NCBI RefSeq assembly: GCF_900130125.1
Contig: NZ_FQXY01000010.1
Location: 1,550,001-1,614,000 of the forward strand
DNA: 64,000 nt
Direction: 5' to 3'
Source of the DNA: Bacteroides congonensis
GTDB taxonomy: Bacteria > Bacteroidota > Bacteroidia > Bacteroidales > Bacteroidaceae
Position 1 is the first letter of the stretch. Each line of letters opens with the position of its first letter. Both the position numbers and the translations under genes were made by a program. The notes beneath the pieces were generated by a model. It was given only the letters and a program-made list of their open reading frames with translations, was not told where the DNA came from and searched no databases. This document shows positions 25,732-34,006 of the stretch, one piece after another.

Positions 25732-25947
25732 ACTTCCATTCTTTTTTATAGGTTTATGCTTTATGTTATCGTTTGTATGGCAAAGAAAAGAAAAAAGAAT
25801 GAAAAAAGACTAGTGGGATGTATGGAAAGGTTCATTCTATTAAGAAATTTTCTGTTATGTCTGAAATTCTTGTTTCGTGAATTTCAATTTCAATGTTGTA
25901 GTTTCGGTTTAAAATAGTGATATTTGTCGCATAGAATGTTTTTAAAT

Positions 25948-26418
25948 ATGAAGAAAATACTATTTGTTTGTCTCGGAAATATCTGCCGTAGTTCTACGGC
26001 AGAGGGCGTAATGCTTCACTTGATAAAGGAAGCGGGACTGGAAAAAGAGTTTGTGATAGACTCTGCCGGAATCCTGTCTTATCATCAAGGCGAACTGCCG
26101 GATAGCCGGATGCGTGCCCATGCGGCACGGCGCGGTTATGAACTGGTGCACCGTTCGCGTCCTGTCCGTACGGAGGATTTTTATAATTTTGATTTAATTA
26201 TCGGTATGGACGACCGTAATATCGATGACTTGAAGGATAAAGCCCCTTCTCCCGAAGAGTGGAAGAAGATTCATCGCATGACGGAGTATTGTTTCCACAT
26301 GCCTGCAGACCATGTCCCCGACCCCTACTATGGAGGAGCCGAGGGATTTGAATATGTGCTTGATGTCCTTGAAGATGCTTGTGCTGGCTTGCTTACTTCT
26401 TTAACTCCGGATAACTGA
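25948..26418 (+). CDS. Low-molecular-weight protein-tyrosine phosphatase
   Basis: 156 residues from the ATG at 25948, chosen because the catalytic loop then sits at the usual place. The P-loop VCLGNICRSS has nucleophile Cys8 and Arg14, and the general acid Asp125 lies in VPDPYYGG. All key residues of the LMW-PTP family are present. It removes phosphate from tyrosine; in bacteria these enzymes often control exopolysaccharide kinases, but no such genes are near. Longer starts (25924, 25936) add residues not expected in the family. Its last 26 bases overlap the end of the oppositely oriented HD gene. Confidence 0.94.
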   Translation: MKKILFVCLGNICRSSTAEGVMLHLIKEAGLEKEFVIDSAGILSYHQGELPDSRMRAHAARRGYELVHRSRPVRTEDFYNFDLIIGMDDRNIDDLKDKAPSPEEWKKIHRMTEYCFHMPADHVPDPYYGGAEGFEYVLDVLEDACAGLLTSLTPDN

Positions 26419-28465
26419 TCCGGGTATGATAAGCAATCTTTAATTTTTCTTTGAATACAGCTTTTACGGTTGCGATGTCCTTGAAAGTGATGGGACATTC
26501 TTTGAAATAACCTTCAGTAACCTGGGAATCGATAATCTTGTCGACCAGGTTACTGATACTTTCTTCCGTATACTCCGGCAGACTGCGTGACGCAGCTTCT
26601 ACGGCATCCGCCATCATCAGGATAGCCTGTTCTTTAGTGAACGGATTTGGTCCGGGATAAGTGAACAATTCTTCGTTCGGCTCTTCATCCGGATGCTCGT
26701 TCTTCCATGAAATATAGAAATACTTGGTTTTTCCCCGTCCGTGATGGGTGCTGATAAAGTCTTTGACGGCTTTGGGCAGGTTATGCTTATCAGCCAATTT
26801 CAACCCGTCCGTGACATGGTTGATAACAACCTGCGCGCTTTGTTCATAACCTAGGTTCTTGTGCGGATTGACCCCACCCGATTGATTCTCTGTAAAGAAA
26901 GCCGGATTTTCCATCTTCCCTATATCATGGTATAAAGCTCCCGTACGAACCAACTGACTTTTTGCACCGATACGGATGGCTGCTTCTGCTGCCAGGTTGG
27001 CTACCTGCATAGAGTGTTGGAATGTACCGGGCACTGTCTCGGACATTTGTCTCAACAGGTCATTATTAATATTCGAAAGTTCCACCAAAGTAACATTAGA
27101 GGTAAATCCGAATGTCTTTTCAAGTAAGAATAATAACGGATAAGCGAATAACAACAAGATTCCGTTAATAAAGAAATAGGTGTACATCCGTATATTCAAT
27201 TTCGAAAAGTCAGTCGAAAGCCCGTTTTCCGTCATCAGCTCGAAAGCAAAATAAATAGCGGCATAAGTCAATATGACTAATAGCGCCGTACGGAATAGCT
27301 GCGACCTCTGCGAAAGCTCCCTTAAACTGAATATCGCGATCATTCCGGCTGCCAACTGAGTCAGAATAAACTCGTGAGGAAAGCGCAGCGATATGGAGCA
27401 AATTAATATCGTGATGACATGTGTCAGAAAAGCCGTTCTCGAATCGTGGAATACACGGATAATAATCGGTAGCATCGCATAGGGTATGATATATACACTG
27501 GATACATTATGCGTCACCATAAAAGCAGTGATGATACTATAAAATACAATCAATGTGAAAAGTAACGATAGACTTCCTTTTCGCTGATAATAATCTTTCC
27601 TGAACAGATCAAGATAGAGCATGAAGCAAAGCATCAACATGCCGACAAATAGAATCTGTCCGCCAAGAATCAACCGGCTTTGTCCCATGGATTCATTGCG
27701 CTTGATAGATTCTTTGCGCAGTGATTCCAATATATTGTAAGTTGCGGGACTAATAATTTCTCCCCGGTCGATAATCTTTTGCCCACTGACTACCAATCCG
27801 TTTGCCCAGGAATAGTTGTTCAGCATCTCTTCTTTGGCTGTTTGGGTTCTTGGCTCGTCAAAGGTGAGGTTGGGAGTGATATATTCGTTCAGGGAACATT
27901 GTCTGAGGATTTCCCGGTTGAAGTGGGCGGAATCCGACGAAAGCAGATACTCATACGCTTTCTTTACAGTATAAATACCGTCGATAGGGTGCGCGTTGGC
28001 CAGTTTGTCATCAATGACCATGATAGACGCAGTGCTGTCTTTGTGTAACTGCTGTATGCTCTCCGTAGATACAATTCCTGCCTGATAGATTTCTTTTAAG
28101 GTTCGTTCGATGTAGCGCAGGTAATCTATGGAAGGAAGTATTCCTTTCAGATTTGTGTGGTAGTTCTCTTTCAGTTTGGCTATTGCGTCCTTCTCGATTT
28201 TCTTGTCAAGTTCGTAATAAGGCTGGAAAAGAGCCATCAGACTATCTTGTTCCCTTTTCACTACGGCATCGTCCTTATAAATAGGAAAGTCGAAAGTAGC
28301 TATCAGCTGCCCGTACTTCCAGGGTTTGTTTATGTCAAACTGATAGTTGAACTTGCCGTCACGCGGCAGGAAATAGACAATCAGTGCCACAGTGCCCACA
28401 AACAGCAGCGATTTATATAGCAAATCTCTCCATGAAAAACTCTTTTTCTTCTTCAAATGTTCCAT
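26393..28465 (-). CDS. 7TM-HD family phosphohydrolase (PgpH-like)
   Basis: 690 residues from the ATG that gives MEHLKKKKSFSW; the frame extends 13 codons further upstream. One N-terminal membrane helix (about 17-35) precedes a long extracytoplasmic domain (7TMR-HDED type, about 40-265). Several membrane helices follow (about 270-460), then a cytoplasmic HD domain with TGALYHDIGKMENPAFF and ISTHHGRGKTKYFY, whose His-Asp pairs bind the metals. Family members such as Listeria PgpH hydrolyse cyclic di-AMP; this activity is inferred here. The 3' end overlaps the phosphatase gene by 26 bases in convergent orientation. It is divergent from gltX. Confidence 0.9.
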   Translation of the reverse strand: MEHLKKKKSFSWRDLLYKSLLFVGTVALIVYFLPRDGKFNYQFDINKPWKYGQLIATFDFPIYKDDAVVKREQDSLMALFQPYYELDKKIEKDAIAKLKENYHTNLKGILPSIDYLRYIERTLKEIYQAGIVSTESIQQLHKDSTASIMVIDDKLANAHPIDGIYTVKKAYEYLLSSDSAHFNREILRQCSLNEYITPNLTFDEPRTQTAKEEMLNNYSWANGLVVSGQKIIDRGEIISPATYNILESLRKESIKRNESMGQSRLILGGQILFVGMLMLCFMLYLDLFRKDYYQRKGSLSLLFTLIVFYSIITAFMVTHNVSSVYIIPYAMLPIIIRVFHDSRTAFLTHVITILICSISLRFPHEFILTQLAAGMIAIFSLRELSQRSQLFRTALLVILTYAAIYFAFELMTENGLSTDFSKLNIRMYTYFFINGILLLFAYPLLFLLEKTFGFTSNVTLVELSNINNDLLRQMSETVPGTFQHSMQVANLAAEAAIRIGAKSQLVRTGALYHDIGKMENPAFFTENQSGGVNPHKNLGYEQSAQVVINHVTDGLKLADKHNLPKAVKDFISTHHGRGKTKYFYISWKNEHPDEEPNEELFTYPGPNPFTKEQAILMMADAVEAASRSLPEYTEESISNLVDKIIDSQVTEGYFKECPITFKDIATVKAVFKEKLKIAYHTRISYPELKK

Positions 28466-28523
28466 ATCCACTGAAATTTTTGCGAAAAGTACAAAAAAAA
28501 ACAATAGTGTGGAAAAAAAGGTT

Positions 28524-28531
28524 TAATTTTG
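28524..28531 (+). promoter_or_regulatory. Candidate -7 box of gltX
   Basis: TAATTTTG matches TAnnTTTG and lies 28 bases before the gltX start codon. A clear -33 TTTG is not seen at the right distance. Confidence 0.55.
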
Positions 28532-28559
28532 CCACGATTTACCTATACTAACCCAAATT

Positions 28560-30077
28560 ATGGCAGAAAGAAAAGTAAGAGTTCGTTTTGCTCCGAGTCC
28601 TACTGGAGCATTGCACATCGGTGGTGTGCGTACAGCTTTGTATAATTATCTATTTGCGCGTCAACACGGCGGAGACCTGATATTTCGTATTGAAGATACT
28701 GACTCTAACCGGTTCGTTCCGGGAGCGGAAGAGTATATACTCGAATCTTTCAAGTGGTTGGGTATCCACTTTGATGAAGGCGTGAGCTTCGGTGGCGGAC
28801 ATGGCCCGTACCGTCAGTCCGAACGCCGCGAAATCTACAAGAAATATGTGCAGGTTTTGCTGGAAAATGGAAAAGCATACATCGCCTTTGATACTCCGGA
28901 AGAACTGGACGCTAAACGTGCTGAAATTGCAAACTTCCAATATGACGCATCTACCCGTGGAATGATGCGCAATTCACTGACTATGCCGAAAGAAGAAGTG
29001 GACGCACTGATTGCTGAAGGCAAACAATATGTAGTCCGTTTCAAAATCGAACCGAATGAGGACGTGCATGTGAACGACCTGATTCGTGGTGAAGTGATTA
29101 TCAATTCATCTATCCTTGATGATAAGGTTCTTTATAAATCGGCAGACGAACTGCCTACCTACCACCTGGCAAATATTGTAGACGACCATTTGATGGAAGT
29201 CTCTCATGTCATTCGTGGTGAAGAATGGCTGCCTTCCGCTCCGTTGCATGTACTGTTGTATCGTGCTTTCGGTTGGGAAGATACAATGCCGGAATTTGCT
29301 CACCTGCCTTTGTTGTTGAAACCGGAAGGTAACGGAAAATTGAGCAAGCGTGACGGTGACCGTCTGGGATTCCCTGTATTCCCGTTGGAATGGCATGACC
29401 CGAAATCCGGAGACGTTTCTTCAGGTTATCGTGAATCCGGTTATCTGCCCGAAGCGGTTATCAATTTCCTTGCTTTGCTGGGATGGAATCCGGGCAATGA
29501 CCAGGAAGTGATGTCGATGGACGAACTGATTAAGTTGTTCGACCTGCACCGTTGCAGCAAGTCGGGAGCCAAGTTCGACTATAAAAAAGGGATATGGTTC
29601 AACCATCAATATATCCAGCAGAAACCTGACGAAGAAATTGCTGAACTGTTCTTACCGGTGTTGAAAGAGCACGGTGTGGATGTTCCTTTTGAAAAGGTGG
29701 TGACTGTGGTTGGTATGATGAAAGACCGCGTAAGTTTCGTTAAAGAACTGTGGGATGTATGTAGCTTCTTCTTTGTGGCTCCTACTGAATATGATGAAAA
29801 AACAGTAAAGAAACGTTGGAAAGAAGATTCTGCCAAATGCATGACTGAACTGGCGGAAGTGATTGTCGGTATTGAGGACTTTAGCATCGAAGGACAGGAA
29901 AAAGTCGTAATGGACTGGATTGCTGAAAAAGGCTATCATACAGGTAATATCATGAATGCTTTCCGTCTGACTTTGGTTGGCGAAGGAAAAGGCCCGCATA
30001 TGTTCGATATTTCCTGGGTATTGGGTAAAGAAGAGACAGTGGCTCGTATGAAGCGGGCAGTAGAGGTTTTGAAGTAA
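28560..30077 (+). CDS. gltX: Glutamyl-tRNA synthetase
   Basis: 505 residues. The class I signature is present as FAPSPTGALHIGGVRTALYN (HIGH motif read as HIGG) and the second motif as GKLSKRDGDRLGF (KLSKR). The enzyme charges tRNA-Glu with glutamate. Its length is typical for Bacteroidetes. It starts 95 bases from the divergent HD gene and is followed after 12 bases by waaA, so the two may be co-transcribed. Confidence 0.96.
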   Translation: MAERKVRVRFAPSPTGALHIGGVRTALYNYLFARQHGGDLIFRIEDTDSNRFVPGAEEYILESFKWLGIHFDEGVSFGGGHGPYRQSERREIYKKYVQVLLENGKAYIAFDTPEELDAKRAEIANFQYDASTRGMMRNSLTMPKEEVDALIAEGKQYVVRFKIEPNEDVHVNDLIRGEVIINSSILDDKVLYKSADELPTYHLANIVDDHLMEVSHVIRGEEWLPSAPLHVLLYRAFGWEDTMPEFAHLPLLLKPEGNGKLSKRDGDRLGFPVFPLEWHDPKSGDVSSGYRESGYLPEAVINFLALLGWNPGNDQEVMSMDELIKLFDLHRCSKSGAKFDYKKGIWFNHQYIQQKPDEEIAELFLPVLKEHGVDVPFEKVVTVVGMMKDRVSFVKELWDVCSFFFVAPTEYDEKTVKKRWKEDSAKCMTELAEVIVGIEDFSIEGQEKVVMDWIAEKGYHTGNIMNAFRLTLVGEGKGPHMFDISWVLGKEETVARMKRAVEVLK

Positions 30078-30089
30078 TCGACAAGTACT

Positions 30090-31313
30090 ATGCTTTACGA
30101 CCTGGCAATAGTCATTTATGACTTTATCGTCCATTTAGCTGCTCCGTTTAGCCGCAAGCCCCGAAAGATGATGAAGGGGCATTGGGTGGTATACGAACTT
30201 CTGCGCCAACAAGTGGAGAAAGGGGAGCGGTATATCTGGTTTCATGCTGCTTCACTGGGTGAGTTTGAGCAGGGGCGCCCTTTGATTGAAATGATTCGGG
30301 CAAAGTATCCTGACTATAAGATATTGCTGACATTCTTTTCTCCTTCCGGTTATGAAGTGCGCAAGCACTACCGGGGAGCGGACATTGTCTGTTATCTGCC
30401 GTTTGACAAACCGAGGAATGTGAAGAAGTTCCTTGATATAGCGAATCCTTGCATGGCGTTCTTTATCAAATACGAGTTTTGGAAAAACTATTTGGATGAA
30501 CTTCACAAGCGTCGTATCCCGGTATATAGTGTATCGTCCATCTTCCGTCGCGAACAAATATTCTTTAAGTGGTACGGTGGAACTTACCGCAGTGTACTGA
30601 AAGACTTCGACCATCTGTTTGTGCAGAATGAGGCTTCAAAACGTTATTTGTCAAAGATCGGTATCAGCCGTGTGACAGTAGTAGGGGATACACGCTTTGA
30701 CCGGGTGTTGCAAATCCGTGAAGAAGCCAAAGACCTTCCGTTGGTTGAAAAGTTCAAAGGCGGTAATGCCTTTACTTTTGTAGCCGGAAGCTCATGGGGA
30801 CCAGACGAAGATTTATTCCTCGAATATTTCAACAATCATCCGGAAATGAAACTGATTATTGCTCCGCACGTGATAGACGAGAATCATCTGGTAGAAATAA
30901 TCAGCAAACTGAAACGTCCGTATGTACGCTATACCCGTGCTGACGAAAAGAATGTGTTGAAAGCGGACTGTCTGATTATAGACTGTTTCGGATTGCTCTC
31001 TTCCATTTACCGGTATGGAGAAATTGCTTATGTCGGTGGTGGTTTTGGCGTGGGCATCCACAATACACTGGAAGCCGCCGTATATGGCATTCCCGTAATC
31101 TTCGGGCCGAAATATCAGAAGTTTATGGAAGCAGTGCAACTGCTTGAAGCAAAAGGTGCTTACTCTATTAAGGATTACGATGAACTGAAAACTTTATTAG
31201 ACCGTTTCCTCACGGATGAGGTGTTCTTGCGTGAAACCGGAACGAATGCCGGTTATTATGTGACTAGCAATGCCGGAGCAACGGAGAAGATAATGCATAT
31301 GATAAATTTCTGA
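30090..31313 (+). CDS. waaA: 3-deoxy-D-manno-octulosonic acid (Kdo) transferase
   Basis: 407 residues. An N-terminal membrane-anchoring segment (about 1-20) is followed by the GT30 signature WFHAASLGEFEQGRPLIEMI, with the catalytic Glu near residue 58. FSPSGYEVRKHY, VAGSSWGPDEDLF and the C-terminal GGGFGVGIHNTLEAAVYG (CMP-Kdo binding side) are as in WaaA/KdtA. It adds Kdo to the lipid A precursor at the inner membrane, a core step in lipopolysaccharide synthesis. It follows gltX by 12 bases and ends at a strong bidirectional terminator. Confidence 0.95.
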   Translation: MLYDLAIVIYDFIVHLAAPFSRKPRKMMKGHWVVYELLRQQVEKGERYIWFHAASLGEFEQGRPLIEMIRAKYPDYKILLTFFSPSGYEVRKHYRGADIVCYLPFDKPRNVKKFLDIANPCMAFFIKYEFWKNYLDELHKRRIPVYSVSSIFRREQIFFKWYGGTYRSVLKDFDHLFVQNEASKRYLSKIGISRVTVVGDTRFDRVLQIREEAKDLPLVEKFKGGNAFTFVAGSSWGPDEDLFLEYFNNHPEMKLIIAPHVIDENHLVEIISKLKRPYVRYTRADEKNVLKADCLIIDCFGLLSSIYRYGEIAYVGGGFGVGIHNTLEAAVYGIPVIFGPKYQKFMEAVQLLEAKGAYSIKDYDELKTLLDRFLTDEVFLRETGTNAGYYVTSNAGATEKIMHMINF

Positions 31314-31346
31314 TATATACTGTGTGAATTAACGCAGGGTCAATAT

Positions 31347-31389
31347 AAGTCCCCTCTAAAAGTTGCTGTTTTAGAGGGGACTTCTTTTA
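31347..31389. terminator. Bidirectional rho-independent terminator
   Basis: A perfect 15-base-pair stem (31347-31361 with 31369-31383) closes a 7-base loop and is followed by T residues. It separates waaA from the converging thioredoxin-like gene. Confidence 0.92.
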
Positions 31390-31411
31390 TCTGCACTTGT
31401 AGATAGATACT

Positions 31412-33106
31412 TCATTTGTTGATTTCTAACCCTAGCAATTCTTTCAATTCTTTGACTGTTACGTGGGTGAATCGTTTTGCGATATTTCCCTTTTTATCTA
31501 TTATCAGGTACATCGGTAAGCCCGTCATCTGAAAATGATTCCAAAGATAACCCCACTGTTCTTTGTTTAGCCAATAATGCTCTCCGGCAATGTCTTGTAT
31601 GAGTATCTCCCAAGTCTTTTTTATAGAACTGGGCCCTGTGAGGTAAATGAAGGCGACTTGGTCTTCACCTATTTCTTTCTTTAGCGGTTCATATTCTTTG
31701 ATGATTTGCCGACAACCACCGCACCAGGTAGCCCAAAAGTCTATAAATTGTACCTTTCCTTTGTGTCGGGCAATGAGAGCGTTCAACAGTTCCTTTTCAG
31801 GGACTTGTGGTGCTTCGCAAACAGTGAATTTCTTGGTTGCCGTTTTCTGTCGGGGGCGCATCTGGTGGTTCATATCTTGAATGATACCTAAGAATATAGG
31901 ATTTGTAATTTCCGAAGCCATGAGTTCTTGTCGGTGTGTCAGTGGTTTCAGATTGTATAAACTGGAACGCATATAGATTGCCCGGACGTAGTCAATTAAC
32001 AAACAGGTACTGTCTTGCAAGATATGGTTTAAACGTTTTTTTGTTTCGGAAAATACGCTCCAATTACAATCGTCTCTTTCTTTAGCATACTTATTGACGA
32101 GTGTACCCAAGTCGCTTTGTCGCTGGAAGGCGACTCCTGCTCTAAATGCGGCTTCATGTTGATGAATGAGTGTCTGCTCCTCTTTTGTGAGTGGTGCATT
32201 TCCCAATAGATATTTCTCCATAGAGAGTGGATCATAGTGTGTGTCATATAAAAAATTTGTTATTACATTGCGGTAATTATAGCAATAGAGGGCCAAAGGG
32301 TGATTGACAGGAAAATCTTTCAAGTAATTGTGAAAATCATCTGGTAAATGTATATCAAGGAAAGCGGCAAATGCTTGTTCCCGCGTGATGTTTTCTTTCT
32401 TTTGGTAAGCAGTTTGTAAGCAATAGTGGGTAGCCTGCAGGTTTTCCAGACAGTCAAATGCGCATGAGAGATTGGCGAGTGTACGGGTAACTTCGCTGAA
32501 TTGCAACTGTGCGTCGTTGTGCGCTATGTACTGTTTATATTGGTTAATGCAGCGTTTCTTGAATTCGTTGGCACTGATACCTGCAATAGAGTCCAATAGG
32601 TTGCCATTTATGTAAACAGGGGGGATTTTGGTTATCAATTCAGGTTGGCACCATTCATTATTGATGGTAGCATAGTGACCGCTAAAAACAAATTGTTTTC
32701 CTGGCGGATTGTTTAGGTTGATAGTTACGTTTGTCTCCTTTTGGGGACTTAGCAGGATGACTAAATCGGCATTTCCTATTATCATCCGTACTTGTGTGCT
32801 ATGATAGAGAGGAATATCAATTGTGAAACTTCCGTCTGCTTCAACAGTTGGGAAAAGGGTGTCGGCTGCTCCCATTACGATATTGGGAGCGCCAATTTTG
32901 AATATCAGGTTGTCATCCGGATTGTAATTGGAAATCGTGCCACTTAAAGTGGCTTTTCCCTTCTGATATTCGGGAGCGGGTAATGTATAATTCAACTCCT
33001 TTCGGTTTGCATGATTTCGGCTTAAATATTCTTTTTCTATGTTTTGGGCATAGGCAGTTATTGTTTCTACTAATAAGAGAGTTATGAGCAGCAGTTTTGT
33101 TTTCAT
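31412..33106 (-). CDS. TlpA-like thioredoxin-fold protein, exported
   Basis: 564 residues with a signal peptide (cleavage near residue 20). The large N-terminal part (about 30-400) has a beta-rich start (KATLSGTISNYNPDDNLIF) and a helical middle. The C-terminal part (about 425-564) is a thioredoxin fold with FIDFWATWCGGCRQIIKEY and a cis-Pro region GLPMYLIIDKKG. The redox pair is Cys-Gly-Gly-Cys. Such proteins are common in Bacteroidetes and are thought to act as periplasmic thiol-disulfide reductases; the partner is unknown. A minus-strand TAGTTTTG at 33152-33159 could be its -7 box. Confidence 0.9.
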   Translation of the reverse strand: MKTKLLLITLLLVETITAYAQNIEKEYLSRNHANRKELNYTLPAPEYQKGKATLSGTISNYNPDDNLIFKIGAPNIVMGAADTLFPTVEADGSFTIDIPLYHSTQVRMIIGNADLVILLSPQKETNVTINLNNPPGKQFVFSGHYATINNEWCQPELITKIPPVYINGNLLDSIAGISANEFKKRCINQYKQYIAHNDAQLQFSEVTRTLANLSCAFDCLENLQATHYCLQTAYQKKENITREQAFAAFLDIHLPDDFHNYLKDFPVNHPLALYCYNYRNVITNFLYDTHYDPLSMEKYLLGNAPLTKEEQTLIHQHEAAFRAGVAFQRQSDLGTLVNKYAKERDDCNWSVFSETKKRLNHILQDSTCLLIDYVRAIYMRSSLYNLKPLTHRQELMASEITNPIFLGIIQDMNHQMRPRQKTATKKFTVCEAPQVPEKELLNALIARHKGKVQFIDFWATWCGGCRQIIKEYEPLKKEIGEDQVAFIYLTGPSSIKKTWEILIQDIAGEHYWLNKEQWGYLWNHFQMTGLPMYLIIDKKGNIAKRFTHVTVKELKELLGLEINK

Positions 33107-33151
33107 AATAAATAAGTGCTTGTTAATTCATTACTTGGATTTGATGTTTTA

Positions 33152-33159
33152 CAAAACTA
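33152..33159 (-). promoter_or_regulatory. Candidate -7 box of the thioredoxin-like gene
   Basis: The minus strand reads TAGTTTTG, matching TAnnTTTG, 45 bases before the start codon. The nearest TTTG upstream is too far (about 26 bases), so support is limited. Confidence 0.45.
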
Positions 33160-33324
33160 CGAATAAATCGTAATTTGTCGGTTGTCAAAGGGTTAAATAA
33201 TCTGAATATAGGTCTTACTAATCAATAATAGGTGATTCCGATAATATAAATCTTATAGAATGTGTTGGTAGATGATGTGTTTATGTAGTTGACAAGGTTT
33301 AATGGTGCTTTGAAAGAGATGCTC

Positions 33325-33355
33325 CTCCTTACTCTTAAAAAATAGGAATAAGGAG
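33325..33355 (-). terminator. Weak hairpin after the carbonic anhydrase gene
   Basis: CTCCTTA (33325-33331) pairs with TAAGGAG (33349-33355), with further imperfect pairing inside. The loop, not the tail, carries the T/A run, so it is only a possible terminator for the leftward gene. Confidence 0.35.
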
Positions 33356-33387
33356 AAGCGAAATGTTGTTATTGGTTTTATTTAAAG

Positions 33388-33903
33388 TTACTCTTTATAC
33401 CACTGTGAATACATCAGATAATTGTGAGCAATCTTTTGATTTAACTCCTTAGCTTGTTCCGGGTCTACTTTCTTAATAAATTTGGCAGGTACTCCTCCCC
33501 AAATACTACCCGGCTCAATCACTGTATTGCTCAAAACTAAAGACCCGGCTGCAACAATTGCGCCTTCACCGACTACAGCATGGTCTAGTATGGTTGCCCC
33601 CATTCCGACTAACGCATAATCTTTGATAGTCGCTCCATGGATGGTCACATTGTGTCCTACAGAAACATGATCCCCAATTTCAATTATTGATTTCTGATAT
33701 AATGTATGTAGCACGCTTCCATCTTGGATATTGACTCCATTGCCGATTCGTATGGAGTTGACATCACCTCTCAAAACGGTGCTAAACCAAATGCTACAGT
33801 CATTTCCTATTTTTACATCTCCTATGATAGTTGCGTTATCTGCGAGAAAACAGTTTTCGCCGATTTCGGGAGTGAAGCCCCGTACTGATTTGATTAAAGC
33901 CAT
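33388..33903 (-). CDS. Gamma-class carbonic anhydrase-like hexapeptide-repeat protein
   Basis: 171 residues made of left-handed beta-helix hexapeptide repeats (NCFLADNATIIGDVKIGNDC, IRIGNGVNIQDGSVL, AIVAAGSLVLSNTVIEPGSI). Zinc-type histidines occur in SVLHTL, VSVGHNVTIHGATI. The C-terminal helix ends in LMYSQWYKE. It resembles the YrdA/PaaY group of the gamma carbonic anhydrase family, which forms trimers; enzymatic activity varies in this group. It follows the aminopeptidase gene on the same strand after 103 bases that contain a pair of palindromes. Confidence 0.9.
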   Translation of the reverse strand: MALIKSVRGFTPEIGENCFLADNATIIGDVKIGNDCSIWFSTVLRGDVNSIRIGNGVNIQDGSVLHTLYQKSIIEIGDHVSVGHNVTIHGATIKDYALVGMGATILDHAVVGEGAIVAAGSLVLSNTVIEPGSIWGGVPAKFIKKVDPEQAKELNQKIAHNYLMYSQWYKE

Positions 33904-33956
33904 AAGATATATCTGTTCTAGTAATGTTTTTAATTGAATACTATTCTATATTGTCC

Positions 33957-33994
33957 GACACCCGGGTGTCGTATGTACTGACACCCGGATGTCA
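33957..33994. repeat. Pair of GACACCCGG palindromes
   Basis: GACACCCGGGTGTC (33957-33970) is a perfect 14-base palindrome. TGACACCCGGATGTCA (33979-33994) is a 16-base near-palindrome with one mismatched pair. They are 8 bases apart and lie 54 bases upstream of the carbonic anhydrase start and 12 bases after the end of the aminopeptidase gene. Confidence 0.85.
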
Positions 33995-34006
33995 GGCACA
34001 TTGTTT

